Assembly (NCBI GenBank): GCA_020638975.1
Contig: JACKHN010000035.1
Location: 1 to 64,000, forward strand
Source of the DNA: Planctomycetaceae bacterium
GTDB lineage: Bacteria; Planctomycetota; Planctomycetia; Pirellulales; Pirellulaceae
Direction: 5' to 3'
DNA: 64,000 nucleotides
The translations under genes were made by a program, and so were the position numbers. Below are positions 34,311-49,300 of the stretch, one piece after another (positions within the stretch are counted from its first letter, which is position 1; each line of letters opens with the position of its first letter). The notes below the pieces were generated by a model, which saw only the letters and a list, made by a program, of their open reading frames with translations, did not search any database and had not been told where the DNA came from.

Positions 34311-37300
34311 ACGGAGTTGAACGCGTTCAGGTAGTTGATGATCGCCAACACATCGCGTGGTGCAATCGTGCCATCGGCATCAACGTCCAGTAGTCGCTCG
34401 ACACCGGTAAAGGCCGAATGGGAACCGCGCTCATTGATACTGTTGATCACGATCAACGCATCGAGCGGGGTCACGTTGCCGTCATCGTTGACGTCGAGTC
34501 GGTTCCGCAGGTCGGTAACTTCCTCTTCGGTCAAGTCGATGACACCTGCCGTCGCCGGCGGATCGAAGTTACCGATGATCGGAATCGAGTAGGATGTGCC
34601 GAGCTGCATGTACAAGTCCTTGCCGAACGGCACAGGCTTGAACGCATGGTTCAACGTGTTGACGGTTCCGATGGTGCGATTCGCACCGGTCGGATCGTTT
34701 GACACAAGGAAGAACCATTCGGCACCTTCATTCGGTGTGATTCCAGACTGGTCAGGCGACCAGAGGCCGATATCATCGATTCCGTCTTGATCCAAGTCGG
34801 CTGCCAACGGTCGTTCACGAACACCGATGAACCCGAAGTTGATGGTTGCATCAATCTGGCCATTGATCCGCGGATTGCCCGGCAGTGGACCGGTCGCAGC
34901 GCCAACACCGCTAAGGTCAAACTGGAATACGTCGTCGGCCCAGGTGGCGAGGTCGTCGAGTCCGTCACCATCGAAGTCACCCACAATTGGATAGCCACGC
35001 ATTGCGGTAACGATTGCACTCGCAGCATCCAGTTGGAAATCGCCGTTGATGTCAAAGTACCAAGTCGTTCCGGTGAAGATACCGACTTCGTCTCCCGACG
35101 TCGGAGCAAAATTACCGGCCACTGGCAAGCCATTGAAATTAATACCTGCTCCAGACTGAACATCCGACTTGCCGTCTGCATTCGTGTCGATCCGATCAGG
35201 CACTCCGTCGTTATTGCCATCGACTAGGAACCGCCAAGGACCGGCGACGCCCGTGCCCGTGGTTCCGTAAACTGCCAGCTTGTCAAAGCCATCAGCAACG
35301 CCATCGTCTGCGGTGCCAAGGAGTCCATCTGGGCCTGGAGCTCGGAAGTTTCCAGCGAAGAAGTCGTCACTCGTGAAGGCTCGATCCGTGCCAGGGTTTC
35401 CGTTGCCGAACGTGTAGATGATGTCGCGGTTGACAAAATCAGCGTTGCGAGGATCAATGGCTTCGTTGCCGTTGATATCGATCCAGGCGTTGCCGGAAGC
35501 CCACACACCAAGCTCAGGTCGGCTGTCGATCGTAAAGCGAGCGTTGAAGTCGTTGCCCGGGATCAAGTCGCCGCTGGGGAACTGAAGTGTCGTCGAGTTC
35601 TCTGGCTCGATCGTGTCCATTTCCCCGTCAAGCTTGTTACCGGAGTGATCCGTCAACGCGTCACGAATGATCAAGGTGTAACGGTCGTCTGGCAATGGCT
35701 CGAAGAACGTGAAGATGATCTCGCCAGTGGCAACATTGCCATTTGTCACCACATCCGATCGGAAGATAACCGACTGAATCGGGATGATTCCGTTGTAGTC
35801 ACCTCGGACCTCGAAATATTCCGGCTCGAGCGGCGACTCGCCAGCTCCGATTAGAAGTCCCGTCGCCGGATTCACGGTATTGACGGGTGTTTTGAGCGCC
35901 GGGTAAAGGAACGACGCCGGAGCACCTGGTACGCGAATTGGCAGGTCTTCGATATTCACCGTAATGCTTGGTGCAAGAGGTGTTGGGCCGTTGATCGACG
36001 GCTTCGGATCGAACACGTCATACTCTGGATGACCCGTGATAAACACAGCTGGCTCTGGACCGGCGGGGTCGAACACGCGTGGACCCTGGGTGTCGATGAA
36101 GATCTCCAGGAACTGAGGTGTTTGGATGTTGCCTGCAACGTCCTCGGCATTGACGAGAATTCGTCGTAAGCCATCCTTCGGGAAGCCCAGAGTCGTGTCG
36201 TTCAGATTGACTACCGAAGTAATCTCCCACTGGCCATTTGGCTGGTTACCAGTAGCGTTACCGAACTGGTTGTTGCCGTCGAAGGGCTTCGTGGTGGTTT
36301 CACCGAGGAAGACATCCAGGTTGTTGACGCCATTGTTCGGGGTCAAGTCGGCATACAGCCGGATGACGGTATTCGCTTCCGCAAGTCCCCAGAAGGTTGG
36401 CGTTCGATTGCTCGTGATGCGATCGGAGAACGTCGATTCCATGAGCGGGTTGCCGGTATCGCTATCAGGATGCAGGCCATCGGTCCCCACAGTCTGCAAG
36501 CCGAAGAAGACTGGTGGGTCGATGGTGTCAACGATGATCTCTAGCGACTGGCTGCGTCCACCAAAGCCCGTTTGACCAGGTTGAACACCAGCGGCTGCAC
36601 CCGTATCGGATGGATCAATAATCTGAACGCGCGCCGAGATGAAATGGCTTCCGTCCGTCAAAGCGTTCGGGAACGTGAAGCTGTACACGCCATCCGCCGT
36701 CTTCGTCGCGTAGCCGATCGGAATCTCCGGAACAACGCCCGGTTGCTGTGGCGTACCCTCGTCGAAGATCGCGATACGGTATCCCGGAGCCAACGTTTGG
36801 TTCTGGAACGGAATCGCAATTACCTGATCTGGCGGGTTGTTCGTCAGCGGTGCCGAGCCGTTATTGCCTTGGATATCCTTCAGCAAGATGTTGTCATCCA
36901 GTCGGAAGGTGATCGTAGGCGTGCTGTCGCAGGTGATGTTATCGAAGTGCGAACGGCCCGTGTCGCTGTTGTTGGACGGATTCGGCTGGGTATCGCAGTT
37001 GTAACCGTTGAACACCGGCAGATCGTTCAGCTCGATGTCGTAAGGCACGGGCGGCGCTTCGTTGAGAACCGTCACGTTGTAGCCATTGATCACGTTGGTC
37101 GTGGCACCAAAGACGTGCAAGTAATATGTCTGACCTGCAACTGCTGGGATGCGGACCCGTTCGTTGTGATCACCAATCCCGCCTTCATTGCTACCGAAAG
37201 CTCCGGTGCCAGCGATCACGTTGCCAGCTGCATCGAGAACCTCGATGTTGACGTTGCCGTCGCCAGGTACCAAGTTATTCATGTCATTGAAATAAACCTG

Positions 37301-40300
37301 GAAGTCCAGCGTTCCGTTGGTCTCGGCAACAACTCGGTAGTAATCGTGATCTTCTGGAACGCCCGGATGTTCATCGACGTTCGGGAAGATCTCGGCGTTG
37401 GTAATCTGCAGACTCTTGCCGGCACCCACGTAAGCCGAATTCGTACGGAACTCGTTCGGCTCGTGCAGATCAGGTCCCATCACCGTGATGTTGGGATCAC
37501 CCGTATTGCGGTTGTTCTGGGCTACGGAAGTATCAAAGTTTGCCGATACCACTTCCACGTTCTCGTAAGAGATGCTGGGACGTCGCACACTCGCATTGAA
37601 CGGCAGAACATTGCCCGCGTCCGGCGTTCGACTGCGGTGGATCACGACGTAGTCTGCCGCGTCGCTCAGGAAAGCACGAGTTCCGTCGGCATTGAGATTT
37701 GTGATCACCAAGGCATCAGAAGCACGCGGTTCGCCACCATCAACGTTGACATACAAGCCGTTGCCAACGGCGGGAGCGGATGCAACCCAGAACGTATCGT
37801 CGCCATCACGTCCTTTCACCGTAATCGTTTCGATGACGCCCGCCGAGCCGATCGCAATGGTGCCATCGTCCAGCCGCACGTTGCGCCACAGCGTTCCCGC
37901 CGCTGCCGCGAAGGGCAGCGTTTCGACGCTGGCCGTACGCAGCACACCGTCCACTCGAATCAAGTCACGACCATCGGTGCCTTGGAGTATCACTTTGTCA
38001 GCAAACCCGCCGCTGGCCGGCCCACCGATGCCGCCTGCACCGCCGGTGATCGTGAATGTGCTGACGCCTTGAGTGACTTCGTCGAAGAAGAACTCGGTCG
38101 GAACGCCGATAGCGCTAATGTGGCCCGAGTCGGTGCTCAATGGAGTGTATGTAATCGTATCTTCAGCACGTGTGCCGGAGACGATCAGATTGTTTTCGTT
38201 GGCATCGATCGCGACCGTTTCGACTCCGGACAGCGTCACCGTACCCAAGCCGGTCTGCGTGATCGTCGGGATCACTTCGAAAGCCGTCGTGCGAGCCGAA
38301 TCCATGTCAACAGAGACTTCGTTCGGACCGACATCCGCGGTGTTGACCGAGAAGGTAACGTGATCACTGCCGCTCGGTCCTTCGGCGTTAACCAAAATCG
38401 TGATCGTACCGTTCGCTGGCGCGGCTGGAGCGTTGTCTACGCTGGCGTCGATAATCGGGGTGATGTTGAAGTTATCGTCGCCCTCGAGTCCTTCGAGTAC
38501 ATAGCCCTCGATTCGTGCGGTGTTAATTGGGATTCGAGTATTGAGGAAGATGTCCGGCGTGCCAGGCACACCAAACGTATCGGCAGCAGGCGTACCCAGT
38601 GCTACGAGCGTATCTGCGACGCCCGCACCTCCGTTGATGGTCAGCCCATTGGCTCCGGCGCGATCGAGTCCTTCGTAGGTAACCGGAAGCAACTCATCGA
38701 CCGAAACCGTACCGGCGTTATCGGCCAGAGCTGGCTGGTGGACAATCAGGTTATTGCCAGCGTTGCCAAACACGGTGAGCGCCGTTGCCGTCGCCGCCGT
38801 GCCATTCTCTTTGCCATCGAACAGGAACGTTTCCGTGTTGAGGATCGTCACTCCAGTCGCGGCCAGACGTTGAGCCGTCGTCGAGAACGTACCAGCGTCC
38901 GTCGCCGTCGGCGTGTACCAAGCAGCTGCTGTAAACGGCGTGCTGATCTTGACTCGATCGCCGTCACTCGCGGGCGTCCCGCTCGCTGCGGCAGTGAAGT
39001 CGCCGTTCAAAGTGATGCCGATGTTGAACGTCACATCCAGTTCCAGCACGAGGTCATCGTCGCCCGCCTTGCCTTCCACGACGACGCTATTCGCATCGGT
39101 AACTGTCGCAAACGGACTATCATTGACCGCGAAGCGGAAGTCATCGGGACCATTGGTAACCAGCGTGATATCGTCGTCAGCGTTGGTGCCGCAGATCGAC
39201 AGCTGATTCGGATCGGTAATCGTCAGATTCTCGATATGGTCGTAGCTAACGGTCTGATTGCCTGCAACGTCGATGCCTCCTTCGTCTCCTTCAGGGCCAG
39301 GGAAGAACGTGGTGTTCAAATTGCCAGCCTGAAGATTGATCGAATCGCCAGTTGCCGTCGAACCAATCGGATCGCCACCATCGATGAACATTGGAATCGC
39401 GCCCGGTGTGACCGTAAAGGTGTCGTCGCCCTGTCGACCGTTGACCTTTAAGGCTTGGCCAGCGTAATTGACAGTTTGACCACCGACGGAAACCAGTGCG
39501 GGTGTGACGATAAAGGTCTCGTCGGTCTCATTGCCGACAACGACGATGGTGTTCTCGCCACCGACTCCGTCAACAGTGAGTGCGTTGGCAGCAATGTTGT
39601 CGTACAGCACGACCGGGTCTACGCCGTTACCTTGAACGGTTCCGGTGTCAGCGGTCAGCGGTGTGACGACAAGGGTGTCGTCGCCCGCGGTGCCATTGAC
39701 GCGGAAAGTTTGTCCGTTCGCATCCGCGTCGACCGTTTGCAGACCGGTGTAATTGATCAATGCACCAAAGCCGGTCACCGTGCGGGCACCGAGATCGACA
39801 GTAACTGCTGCCGCAGCCAGATTCGCGTCCAGCGTATCGTCGTCATCGCCGTCACCACCATTAATGTTCAACACCGCAAGGGTATTGCCGCCGGCGACAG
39901 TGAACCTGTCGTCGCCATTACCGGCATTGGCGGTCACGGTCGAGCCCGTGATGTTCTCGACAGTAGCGCGACCGGTGATGGTCACGTTGTTATTGGCGGC
40001 AACAACGTAAGCGTCGTTGTTGTCAGTTCCATTGACGATAACATTGGCCACCGCAGCGGTAAGGTCAATCGTTTCACCATCACCGTATCCGAAGAAGCTC
40101 ACAGCCGGATCGGCGTCGGTCAGAACCGTACCCTCGTCGGTTTCGGCACCAGGATTAATGGTGTAGTTGGCCGAACCAGTGAAGGCGACTTCGGCACCCG
40201 CCACGGTCGTTGTCAGCGAAATGCCTTCGATCGTGCCGTACACGACAGGAACCGGCTCGGCTCCCGTGATCGTGTTGGTCGCGGTCGCAATCGTGACCGT

Positions 40301-43300
40301 GTTTCCCGCCGCCAGATCATTGATTACCAACTTATCACCACCGGCGGTCGGATTGTTTCCGTTGACCGTGATGCCGACAAGAGCGGTCGGCGTTGTGCCA
40401 TTGTTCAAGTGAATCACGTCATTGCCGGCATTGCCGTTGAGCGTCAAGTTCATCTTGTTGCCGAACTCGATCGTTTCAAAGCCATCGACCGACACCAAGC
40501 CAGTATTGACACCCGCTGGATTAATCAAGTTCGCGACACCGCTGTTGAGACCGACGCGGTAATCTATTGCGTTGTCGGCGTTGGTCCCGTTAACCACAAG
40601 GTTGGCCGCAGGAATGAGGTCGACGACAGGTTCAAGATTCAGGAAGTCGATCACCATATTGGCGTCATAAGTCAAACGGCCTTCAGTAACATCCGCACCC
40701 GGCGTGTAGGTAGTCGTTGTCACTGCAGTTGCTGGGGTTCCCCGAGCGATCAGCAGATCGTTACCAAGGCCACCATCGAAGGTGATTGGCACGCCAATCA
40801 AATCGGTCGCACCAACGTCGACCGTCAACCAGTCATCACCGCCGAACGTGTTGACTTGCAATCGGCCAGTCATGGCGTTTGTTGCTGTCACGACCACTGG
40901 CGTTCCACCCGTGGTGCCTTTGTTGTCGGTAACCCGAACCGCTGAACCGGTTGGTCGCGTCACGACGAAGCGGTCGTTGGCGATGCCATCGTTACGAGCA
41001 CCGTCAACGCCTTCGATGACCAACGTGTCGGTACCACCCAAGTCAGCCGTATAGTTAGCGGCAACTGCACCGCCCAGGAACCACGTGGCGAACGTGACCA
41101 CGTCTGCACCGCCTTGTCCGACGATGTTGAAGGTACTTAGGCCTTGGAACTCGATGTTCGGCAAGCTATCGCTCGTGACTAGGTCAGCATTGTTGCCGCG
41201 TGCGACTCGGGCGGTGTTGTCACCGGAGCCAAGTTCGACGTTCAGCGTATCGGCATCGTTGCCACCCTCGAAGGTGATCAACTCGATGCCAGTCACGTCG
41301 ATTGGGTCACCTGCTGTCGGCTTCAATCCGACGATATCTTGGTCATCGCTCTCAGTCGCGTCGGGCCGGATCGTCACGGTTTCCGTCAAGCCGTTATCGC
41401 CGGTGATGTTCAGGCTGTCGCTTCCGTTACCGTTGCCATCGCCATAGACTCCAAAGGTGCCGGTCGCGAGGACTTGCGAAGCAAGATTGATGTTGTCGTC
41501 ACCTTCTCCAGCGCGAAGCTGATAGTTCTCAACGTTGGCGCTCAACAAGTCGACATGTGTTCCCGCAACCGAAGTCACGTCAACATCAATCGCGTTGCTG
41601 CCGGTGAACGCGACATCGATCCTGTCGCTGCCTGCGGTCCCGTTAGCCACCAACGTATCGGTGCCGAGTCGACCATCGATCGTCACCGTACCGGCGAGAC
41701 CGATGTTGGTGTAAGTGATGCCTAACATGGTCTGAGCGTTGGTCGCGTTGGTCACAGCCACCGCACCGGCATCGCGGTTGGCACCTGGTGTATGGACGAA
41801 GTAATCGTCGCTCGCCGTTCCACCACCCGGAACGAATCCGTCGCCAATTACCGTTAACCGATCGGTAAACGGTGTGGCAGCGTTCTGATTCGTCACGTTC
41901 GTAGCGCCGTTATGAGCAAAGCTACCCTCGGCACTAATACCGTCGTACAACAGTTGCTCGACGCCGCCCGGCGAGGATACGAATTCATTCGTCCCGTCGC
42001 CATCGCAGTCCACGGACCACTGACCGATATAGATTGTCGAGTAGACCGGGCCGCCAGCGTTCGCCAACGTCATGATTCCCGAATCTGGACTGGTTGGCCG
42101 ATAGGTCACATCGTCCGCCTGGTAAGGCGTCTCGACTCGCAGTCGATCACCGACATTCGGCTGACTTGGGGCACCGCCAGCAACGAAGACTTCAACGTTC
42201 CAGTCGACGGCGTTCGGTGCCGGAGCACGCAACGTGATGTCGTCATCGCCCGACAAACCGTCGATGAACAAGGTCGGCGTGTTCACCCAGATGATTTCCG
42301 CACTGCTGTTGATGGATGTGGTGAAGTCCTGCACACCAGGCGTCATTCCGGTGAGTACTGGATGCGTCGATGCGTCGCGAGCGATCACGGTGATCTCGTC
42401 GTCAGCGTCGGTTCCGCGAATGATCGCCTTCGCCGCGCTGAAGACCCCCAGCGCCTCGATATGGTCGAAGCTGACTCGCTCTTGTGCTCCGACGACGAAT
42501 CCACCTTCGTCATCTTCCGGCCCAACTTCAAATACGACCGCTTGATTGCCGGCGATGATGTTGATCAGATCGCCAGCCGTCTGTCCGATCGGATCGCCGC
42601 CGTCAATGAAGACGGGGATCGCACCCGGTGTGACATTAAAGGTGTCGTCGCCTTCGAGACCGAAGACTGACAGCGACTCGGCTTGCGTCCATGTCACGAG
42701 GCCGTCTGCCGCCGCCGCGCCAATCGGATCGTCGTTAATCGTAACACTGCCTGCAAGCACGTTGACATCAAATACGGTGTCAACGTTTGGTCGTGCGGCA
42801 CTCAGACGCGAACTGCCGACAACAACCAGCGTGTCTTCACCAGCACCCAAATCGAGATTGATCGCGTTCCCGGCTGTGTTTCGGTAGATCAACAACGGAT
42901 CAGCGATCGGACCTTGCACCTGACCGTTCTGTTGAACGGCAAGGCCGCGTTGGACCGTACCGGAGTTCGCATCCCACACGGTCACCGTGATGTCTTCGTC
43001 CGCACCGGAACCTACAACGTTGATCGTCGCGGCACCTGCATCCGCATCCACGGTCTGCACGCCGGTGTAAGTCACGACGGCACCGTAACCCGTAACCGTC
43101 GAGGTGCCGAAGTTAACCGTGACGCCAGCCGCTGGTGTATTCAAATCCAGCAGATCGTCATCATCGCCGTCGCCACCGTTGACATTCAGATTTGCCAGTG
43201 TATTGCCACCGTCCACGACAAACGAGTCGGCACCATTGCCGGCATTCAGCGTGACGGTTGATCCCGCTGCGTTGACAACGTGCGCCCGTCCGGTGATCGT

Positions 43301-46300
43301 AACGTTGTTGTTTGCCGCCACGGTAAAGACGTCGTTATTAGCCGTGCCGTTAACAACGACGGTGGTTGCGCCATCGCCCGACAAGTTTATCGTCTCGCCG
43401 TCGCCATAGCCGTCGAACGCAATCGGTACGCCGCTGCTCAACACATCACCTTGATCGGCTTCGGCACCAGGGTTAACGATGTAACCTGCCGTCGAGCCCG
43501 TGACCGCAAGGCTGGTGCTAATGCCTGCCCAGACGTTCAATTGCTCGATGGTATTGTAAGTAACCGTCACGGGCTCGGCGCCCATGATCGTGCCGGTCGT
43601 AACACCCGTGTGATTCACAGTCACGGGACCCGCGATCAATCCATTAACCGTCAGCGAATCGCTGGCCGTTGGATCACCGCCGCGAACCGTGATACCTGTC
43701 AAACCGTCGGGAGTCGTTCCGTTACGTAATTGGACGTCGTCGTCACCCGCGAGGCCATCCAGAATCAACGTCCCTTTATTGGCGAACTCGATCGTCTCGA
43801 ATCCGTCGATCGACACGAGGCCGGTCGCAGCGACTGCCGCGAAGACGGCGGCTGTTCTCGGGCCAGCTGTGTAATTGATCGCGTTATTCGCGTTTGTCGC
43901 GTTGACCGTGAAATTGGTGGCCAAAACGTTGTCGTAAACCGGTTCGAGGTTGACGAAGTCGATCGTCATCGTGTCGTAACGCAAGCGACCTTCGGTGACG
44001 GACGGACCAGGCGTGTAGCTGGCATTCGCGACTTGCGTCGTGCCCGTGACGGCCAACGCATCCGAGCCACTGCCGCCATCGAACGTGATCAGTGGTGCAA
44101 TCAGTCCGCCGGATTCGTTCACGGTCACCAGGTCGTCGCCGCCCAACGTATTGATTCCCAAACGACCGAGCGCTGCGTTCGTTGCAGTCACGGTCACACC
44201 CGCGCCGCGAGTGTCCATCACTGCTACTGAACCGCCAGCTGGATTCGTCACGACGAAAGCGTCGTTGCCGACCGCGGTGGCTCCGTCAGCACCTTCAATC
44301 ACCAAGGCGTCGGACGCACCACCGTCGAATTCGTAGTTTCCTGCAACCGCACCGGCGAGGAACCACGTCTTGAAGGTCACGACATCCGATCCTGCTCCGC
44401 CAATCGCTCGGAAGCGATTAACGCCCGTGAACTCGACGTTCGGCAAGCTGTTGCTCGTCACCAAGTCAACGCCGACACCTCGCTCGACACGAGCGGTGTT
44501 GTCGCCGCCACCGAGGTTGACGTCCAGGCGTTCGCCTGCGGTGCCGTTGCCCGTGTAGCGAATGACTTCGATTCCCGTCACATCGATTGCCGGCGTGACG
44601 ATGCCCGCGATGTCTTGATCATCGCTGTCGGTGGCATCTGGGCTGATCGTCACGACCGCAGCGTTCGTGTCACCGGAAATCGACAGCGTGTCGGACGAGT
44701 CGCCACCGAAAACGGAGAAGCTTCCCGTGACATCGAAGCCGGCAGGAACGAACGAGATGTCGTCATCGCCCTGCAAGCCATTCAACGTGTAGTTCTCCAC
44801 AGCCGTGCTGCGGAGGTCGACATGCACGCCCAGGCTGCTTTCCAGATCGATATCGATCGCATCGTTCGCGGTCAGAAGGGAATTGATTTGGTCGCTGGAT
44901 TCCGTTCCCAACGCGACCAACCGGTCGGCTCCACCGGCACCATTGATCACAATATTGCCAGCCAGACCGAGGTTGCTGTAGGCGATGCCGAGCAACGCAT
45001 TGGCACCGTTATCAATGCTGACGTTACCAGCATCGCGTGCGGTGCCGGGGGTGTGAACGAACGTGTCGCCCGTGTCGGCTGCCGATCCATCACCGACAAT
45101 CGTCAGCGTCTCGTCGTCGCCTTCGCCGTCGTACGCCAAGCTCTCGACCGCCGTGACGTCGATCAATTCGGCACCGATCATGAAATCGCCGCCATCGGTT
45201 TGCTGTGGCGTCCAGGTCGCACCGTCAGGAGCACCCGCGATACCGCGAACCGTCAACGTGTCGCCGCCACCGGTGCCGGGCAAGCCGCCATCGATTGCAA
45301 CATTGCCTGGCAAGTTCAACGCATTGACTTCGACATCGATATCGTCGTCACCATTAAGACTTTGCACCAACAGGCTATTGGCGTCTATGACTTGAACCAG
45401 CGGGCCCGCATTGACCGAGAACTGGAAGTTGTCCACATCTGCCGCGTCGCCAATGACAGTGATGTCATCGTCACCGTTTGTGCCTCGAATCGTCAGGCTG
45501 CTCGGATCGGTGATCGTGAGTCCTTCAATTTCATCGAAGCTGATAAGCCCATTGCCTCCGACTGCGACGGCACCCGCATCCGTCTCAGGACCTGGGAAGA
45601 CAGTCGTGGCGGCATTGCCAGCTTGGACATCAACCACGTCTCCAGCGTTACCAATGGGATCGCCGCCGAGCAACAGAACCGGAATCGCACCGGCAGTTAC
45701 GGCGAAGTTGTCATTGCCGGCCAATCCATTGACTTCCAAGGCTTCCGTCGTGCCGTCAAAGACGACGATACCACCCAAGGCGCCGGTGTTCACCGTCAGT
45801 CCCGCCACATCGACGGTCAAGCCATCATTGCCCGCGGTGCCGTTGACAACCAAGGTATCTTCGCCTGCGGTCGAGTTGATGTTAATGGTATTCAAGTCGA
45901 CATCGGAGTAGTTCACGCGTGGAGACACGCCATTGTTTTGCACCGTACCTGCGTTACCGCCGAACGGCGTCACTACCAACCGATCGTCGTCGTCCGTGCC
46001 TTCGATGGTCAGCGTGTTTTGCGTAGCGTCCGCGTTGATCGTCTCGATACCCGAGTAATTCACGTTGCCAAAGCCGGCCTGTCGAACTTGTGAATCTCCT
46101 AAATCAACTTCGACCGCCGACGGCAAACCGACTTGAGCCGTGTAATTCAACACGTCACTGCCCGGTTCGTCACCTTGGACGTTGATCTGAAGGGCAACCT
46201 GAGGCGTAATATTGAACGTGTCGTCGCCGCCGAGTCCGCGTAAGGTGTAGATATTAATTGCGGTTGTTCCGACGCCGATTTGATTATTCAGTCGCACCGA

Positions 46301-49300
46301 GGTCGCTGGCAACGAGCCGATACCGGACGGTACATTGAACGTGTCCGTTGCTTCCGTGCCGTTGTAGACCAGCACGTCATTGTTCCCACCAGCGGAATCG
46401 TCGATGACGAGCGTTCCGGTTGCGCCCAAGTTGGTGAAGCTCATTGGAACCAGCGAGTTAACGCGAACTGATCCAGAATCGACGGTCGCACCTGGCGTGA
46501 CCGTCACGGTGTCTTCGCCAGCGGTACTAATCACGGTCAGGTCGTCGTTGCCGCCTTGCCCATTAATGATCACCGATTCCGTCGTGCTGAACGTAATCGT
46601 CGGTTCCGTGGCAGGTCCGATCCGCACGTTGCCGGCATCGGCAGCCGTCGGCTCAAACCGAATTGCTTCGTCAGCAGTTGGTGTGGTATCGCCGTTAACG
46701 ATCAAGACGTCACTCGAAGACGGATCACCGCCAATTACCGTGATTGCCGTTACCGTGGCCGACAAGTCGACAGGCGAGACGCTGAACTGATCGTCGCCAA
46801 AGCGCCCGTTCAGCGCGAGCGTCGCATAGTTAGCGAAGGTTACGACCGCGCGATCGTTAACCCAAACACGATCTCCACCGTTCACATTGGCTGCTGCAAT
46901 CGAGTCGTTACCGTGCGTACCATCCACTTGGACCGTCGCTCCCGCGCCGGCACCTGTGACGGTGACGAACTCGATGCCGACGAAATTAACGTCGTCCAAT
47001 TCCGCTGCAGCGGTTTCGTCGTTCGGACCCTCGATAAAGCCCGCGTCCGGCGTGGCTCCCGGTGAAATGATGGTCGTTCCCGCTGTCGCCAGCGTAACAG
47101 CTACGGTATCTGCGGCTCCCGGTTGGGAATTCGTCGCGGCTCCACCATCGACCGTCAGGGCGGGCCCGCCGGTTCCGGAGACGTTAATCGTGTCGACGCC
47201 GTCACCAGCTGCGACGGTCAGCGAGTTGGCCGAGTTCTCAGCCAAATCGATTCTCTTCCAATCCGTCCCACCGGGGCTGACCGTGACAAGCGTGTTGGTG
47301 GCTTGCACGCGAGCAACAGTGATCGTGTCGTTGGCCAACGATCCATGGACCACCACTTTATCGCTGCTCGCTCCTCCATCCACGGTGTAAGTGCTGGTCG
47401 CGGCAGCTGCCAAATTGGTAATCAACTGCGGACCTTGACCGTTGGCAGTGGCCACGACGCGAGTATCGGAAGTCGGAGTCACTTCGATGACATCGGGATT
47501 CGCCGTTCCGGTGACCGACATCGTATCCGACGCATCGCCACCGGAGTTCATCGTTACATCGTCCAAGTCGCTAAGTGCGCCAAAGTTCGTGACGGAAAGA
47601 ACGTCATTCGCTGCGCCGCTATTGACGACCAAGTGCTCGACGCCAACCAGCGTTGTCGGACCGGACACGACACCAGCTAAGACATCTCCCGCCTGATTCA
47701 GTGTCAATCCGATCGTATCCACGCCAGCGGTGCCATTTACCGTCACGGAATCAGAAGCCGAGGGATCGCCACCATTGATCTGCAAGAAGCCTGCAGCACC
47801 GCCGAACAGCCCCGTGATGCCGGTCATGTTGACAGTGAAGTCGTCATCACCATCTAAGCCCTCTGCGGTGAGTTGTTCGATCGAATTCGTCAGCAAATTG
47901 ACGTGATTGCCGAAAATCGAACGCAGGTCGACTTGGGCATCAACCGTCGCGTTGTCTTCGATGCGGAAGTCATCGTTCGAAGTCGTTCCAACGGCGATCA
48001 ACGCGTCGGTCGTAGCGGCGGTTCCATTAAACTGAACGGCACCCATCAGGCCTAGATCTGCGTACTCAACACCCAAACCACGCTGGTCATTGCCAATATC
48101 GGTAATGTCAATACGACCTCCGTCTGCGGCATTTGTGGGTGTGTGCACAAAACGTGTCGCGGCTGCGGCGGGCCCATTGACCGTAAACAGTTCGTCATCC
48201 GACTCGCCGTCGTAAATCACGATTTCAACATCCGTCACGTTGACATTGTCTTGTGCCGTAAAGCTAAAGGTACCCGACTCCGGCGTCGTGGGAGTCCAAG
48301 TGGCGCCGTCGTTGACACCGTCGACACCGGTGACTCGCAGACGGTCTCCACTCTCTTCGGACAGCCCACCTTGAACATTGAAAACGATGTCCAAGCCTGC
48401 GACTTCCAAGTCGACGGTGATATCGTCGTCGCCTTGTTTGCCTTGCAGTGTCAAAGCCATCGCGTTGAAGTAGTTAACAATTGGGCCATTATTCACGACC
48501 ACATTCGCCGAGTTTGCGGCGACACCCCAAGCCGTGATTTCGTCGTCGTCGCCGGTACCCATCACGAAAGCTGCATTTCCGGGAACGCCCGCCAAGTTGA
48601 CCGTCGCAGCTTCGATGTGGTCGAAGCTGACCGGGTTCGCACCCACGATCGCAAAACCGCCTTCGTCGCCTTCTGGTCCCGGTGAGAACGTCGGCACGCC
48701 CGCCGGAATCAAGTTGAGCGTGTCGCCCATCCCAACCGGTTGACCACCATCGATGAAGATCGGAATGGCACCCGGCGTGACGTTGAAGATGTCGTTGCCT
48801 TGTTGACCGTCGACTGTCAATGCTTCCACTAATGAGTAGTTCACCGTCTGGCCGCCAACTGTCACCAAAGCGTCTGTGATGGTAAAGGTTTCGCCCGTCT
48901 CATTGCCATGGACGACAAGCGTATCTTCGCCACCGCCACCGTTTACAGTGAACGTTGCGCCAAGATTCGAGTAGTTGACGACCGGATTCGCGCCGTTGGC
49001 TTGCAGTACACCGCTAGTCGCGTCGGCGGGAGTCACGTCGACCGTATCATCGCCACCAGTCGCGGTGACGGTAAGATTCTGAACGTTGACGTTCGCGTTG
49101 ATCGTCGCCAGTCCGGTGTAAGTCAGCGTTCCGCTATACCCCGTGATGGTCGAAGTGCCAAGATTAATCGCAGCTGCCCCCGCGTTGTTGCTCAAGTTCA
49201 GCGTATCGTCTGCATCACCAGATCCACCTTGAACGTTGATCGCTGTGAAAGTGTTCGCACCGTTAACGTTAAACGTGTCCTGACCAGCGAATCCGACAAG

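Noticed and set aside
36572..39451. Long plus-strand open frame (959 codons) opposite the giant gene
   Set aside because: It is the antisense shadow of a Gly/Asp/Val-rich repeat gene; the translation is rich in Arg, Val and His without domains, and similar shadows recur opposite other super-repeats (39455-40945, 58155-60074).
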